In this document: positions 33,312-33,382 of the stretch, piece after piece | Layout: the number at the start of each line of letters is the position of its first letter | Position numbering within the stretch: position 1 is the first letter of the stretch | Assembly (NCBI GenBank): GCA_902464965.1 | Contig: CABQLI010000016.1 | Location: 1-33,382 of the forward strand | DNA: 33,382 nt | Source of the DNA: an uncultured Collinsella sp. | GTDB taxonomy: Bacteria > Actinomycetota > Coriobacteriia > Coriobacteriales > Coriobacteriaceae | Reading direction: 5' to 3' | Translations under genes and position numbers: made by a program | Notes under the pieces: generated by a model | Told to the model about the DNA's origin: nothing | Databases searched by the model: none | Seen by the model: the letters and a program-made list of their open reading frames with translations, nothing else

Positions 33312-33382
33312 GAGGACTCCTTTCTGTTGGTTGTGTTGTGGAATAGGATTGTTGCCCGCGGAGGGGCTGGCGGGCTACAGGG

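Overview
The window looks like chromosomal DNA of a strictly anaerobic, GC-rich actinobacterium of the Coriobacteriia, most likely a gut Collinsella or close relative. This rests on an oxygen-sensitive class III ribonucleotide reductase with its activase, an aldo/keto reductase carrying two ferredoxin-like clusters, a DUF3793 gene paired with a flavodoxin, frequent GTG and TTG starts behind strong purine-rich ribosome binding sites, and strong GC-rich codon bias. That bias also produces very long spurious antisense reading frames. The organism assignment is inferred from gene content. No rRNA, tRNA or CRISPR array was seen.

Layout. Bases 1-642 hold an incoming terminator and the control region of nrdD: a sigma-70-type promoter bracketed by two NrdR-box-like sites 32 bp apart. 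nrdD and nrdG follow, separated by about 430 bp packed with long inverted repeats. Next is a folate cluster (folE, an HD-domain hydrolase, folB). A convergent minus-strand pair follows (YgjP-type metallopeptidase and M19 dipeptidase). Then come a SlyD-like FKBP plus a UreE-like protein, a Cof-type HAD phosphatase, a Fur-family regulator, an acylphosphatase/Gfo-Idh pair, RNase H and a LysR regulator. The LysR gene is divergent from metY, which has its own promoter and a leader that can fold in several exclusive ways.

From 14.7 to 21.6 kb are a secreted coiled-coil protein, a small membrane protein, a ketopantoate reductase-like protein, a cyclase-family hydrolase, an Fe-S aldo/keto reductase, a second Gfo/Idh protein and endonuclease IV. 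The last two are each preceded by a member of a repeated hairpin family whose inner stem covaries. From 21.7 to 24.8 kb is a polar amino-acid ABC transporter whose permease has an unusual extracytoplasmic N-terminal domain.

From 24.9 to 29.4 kb are a DUF3793-flavodoxin operon, a membrane-anchored HMA metallochaperone behind a CsoR-like operator, and an SOS-box-controlled Y-family polymerase with a YolD-like partner. A half-length iron-alcohol-dehydrogenase-like gene is divergent from the polymerase. pgi with a strong terminator follows. The last 2 kb (minus strand) is the edge of what looks like an integrative conjugative element: a ClpP-like protease translationally overlapped with a VirD4/TraG-type ATPase that lacks the usual membrane domain.
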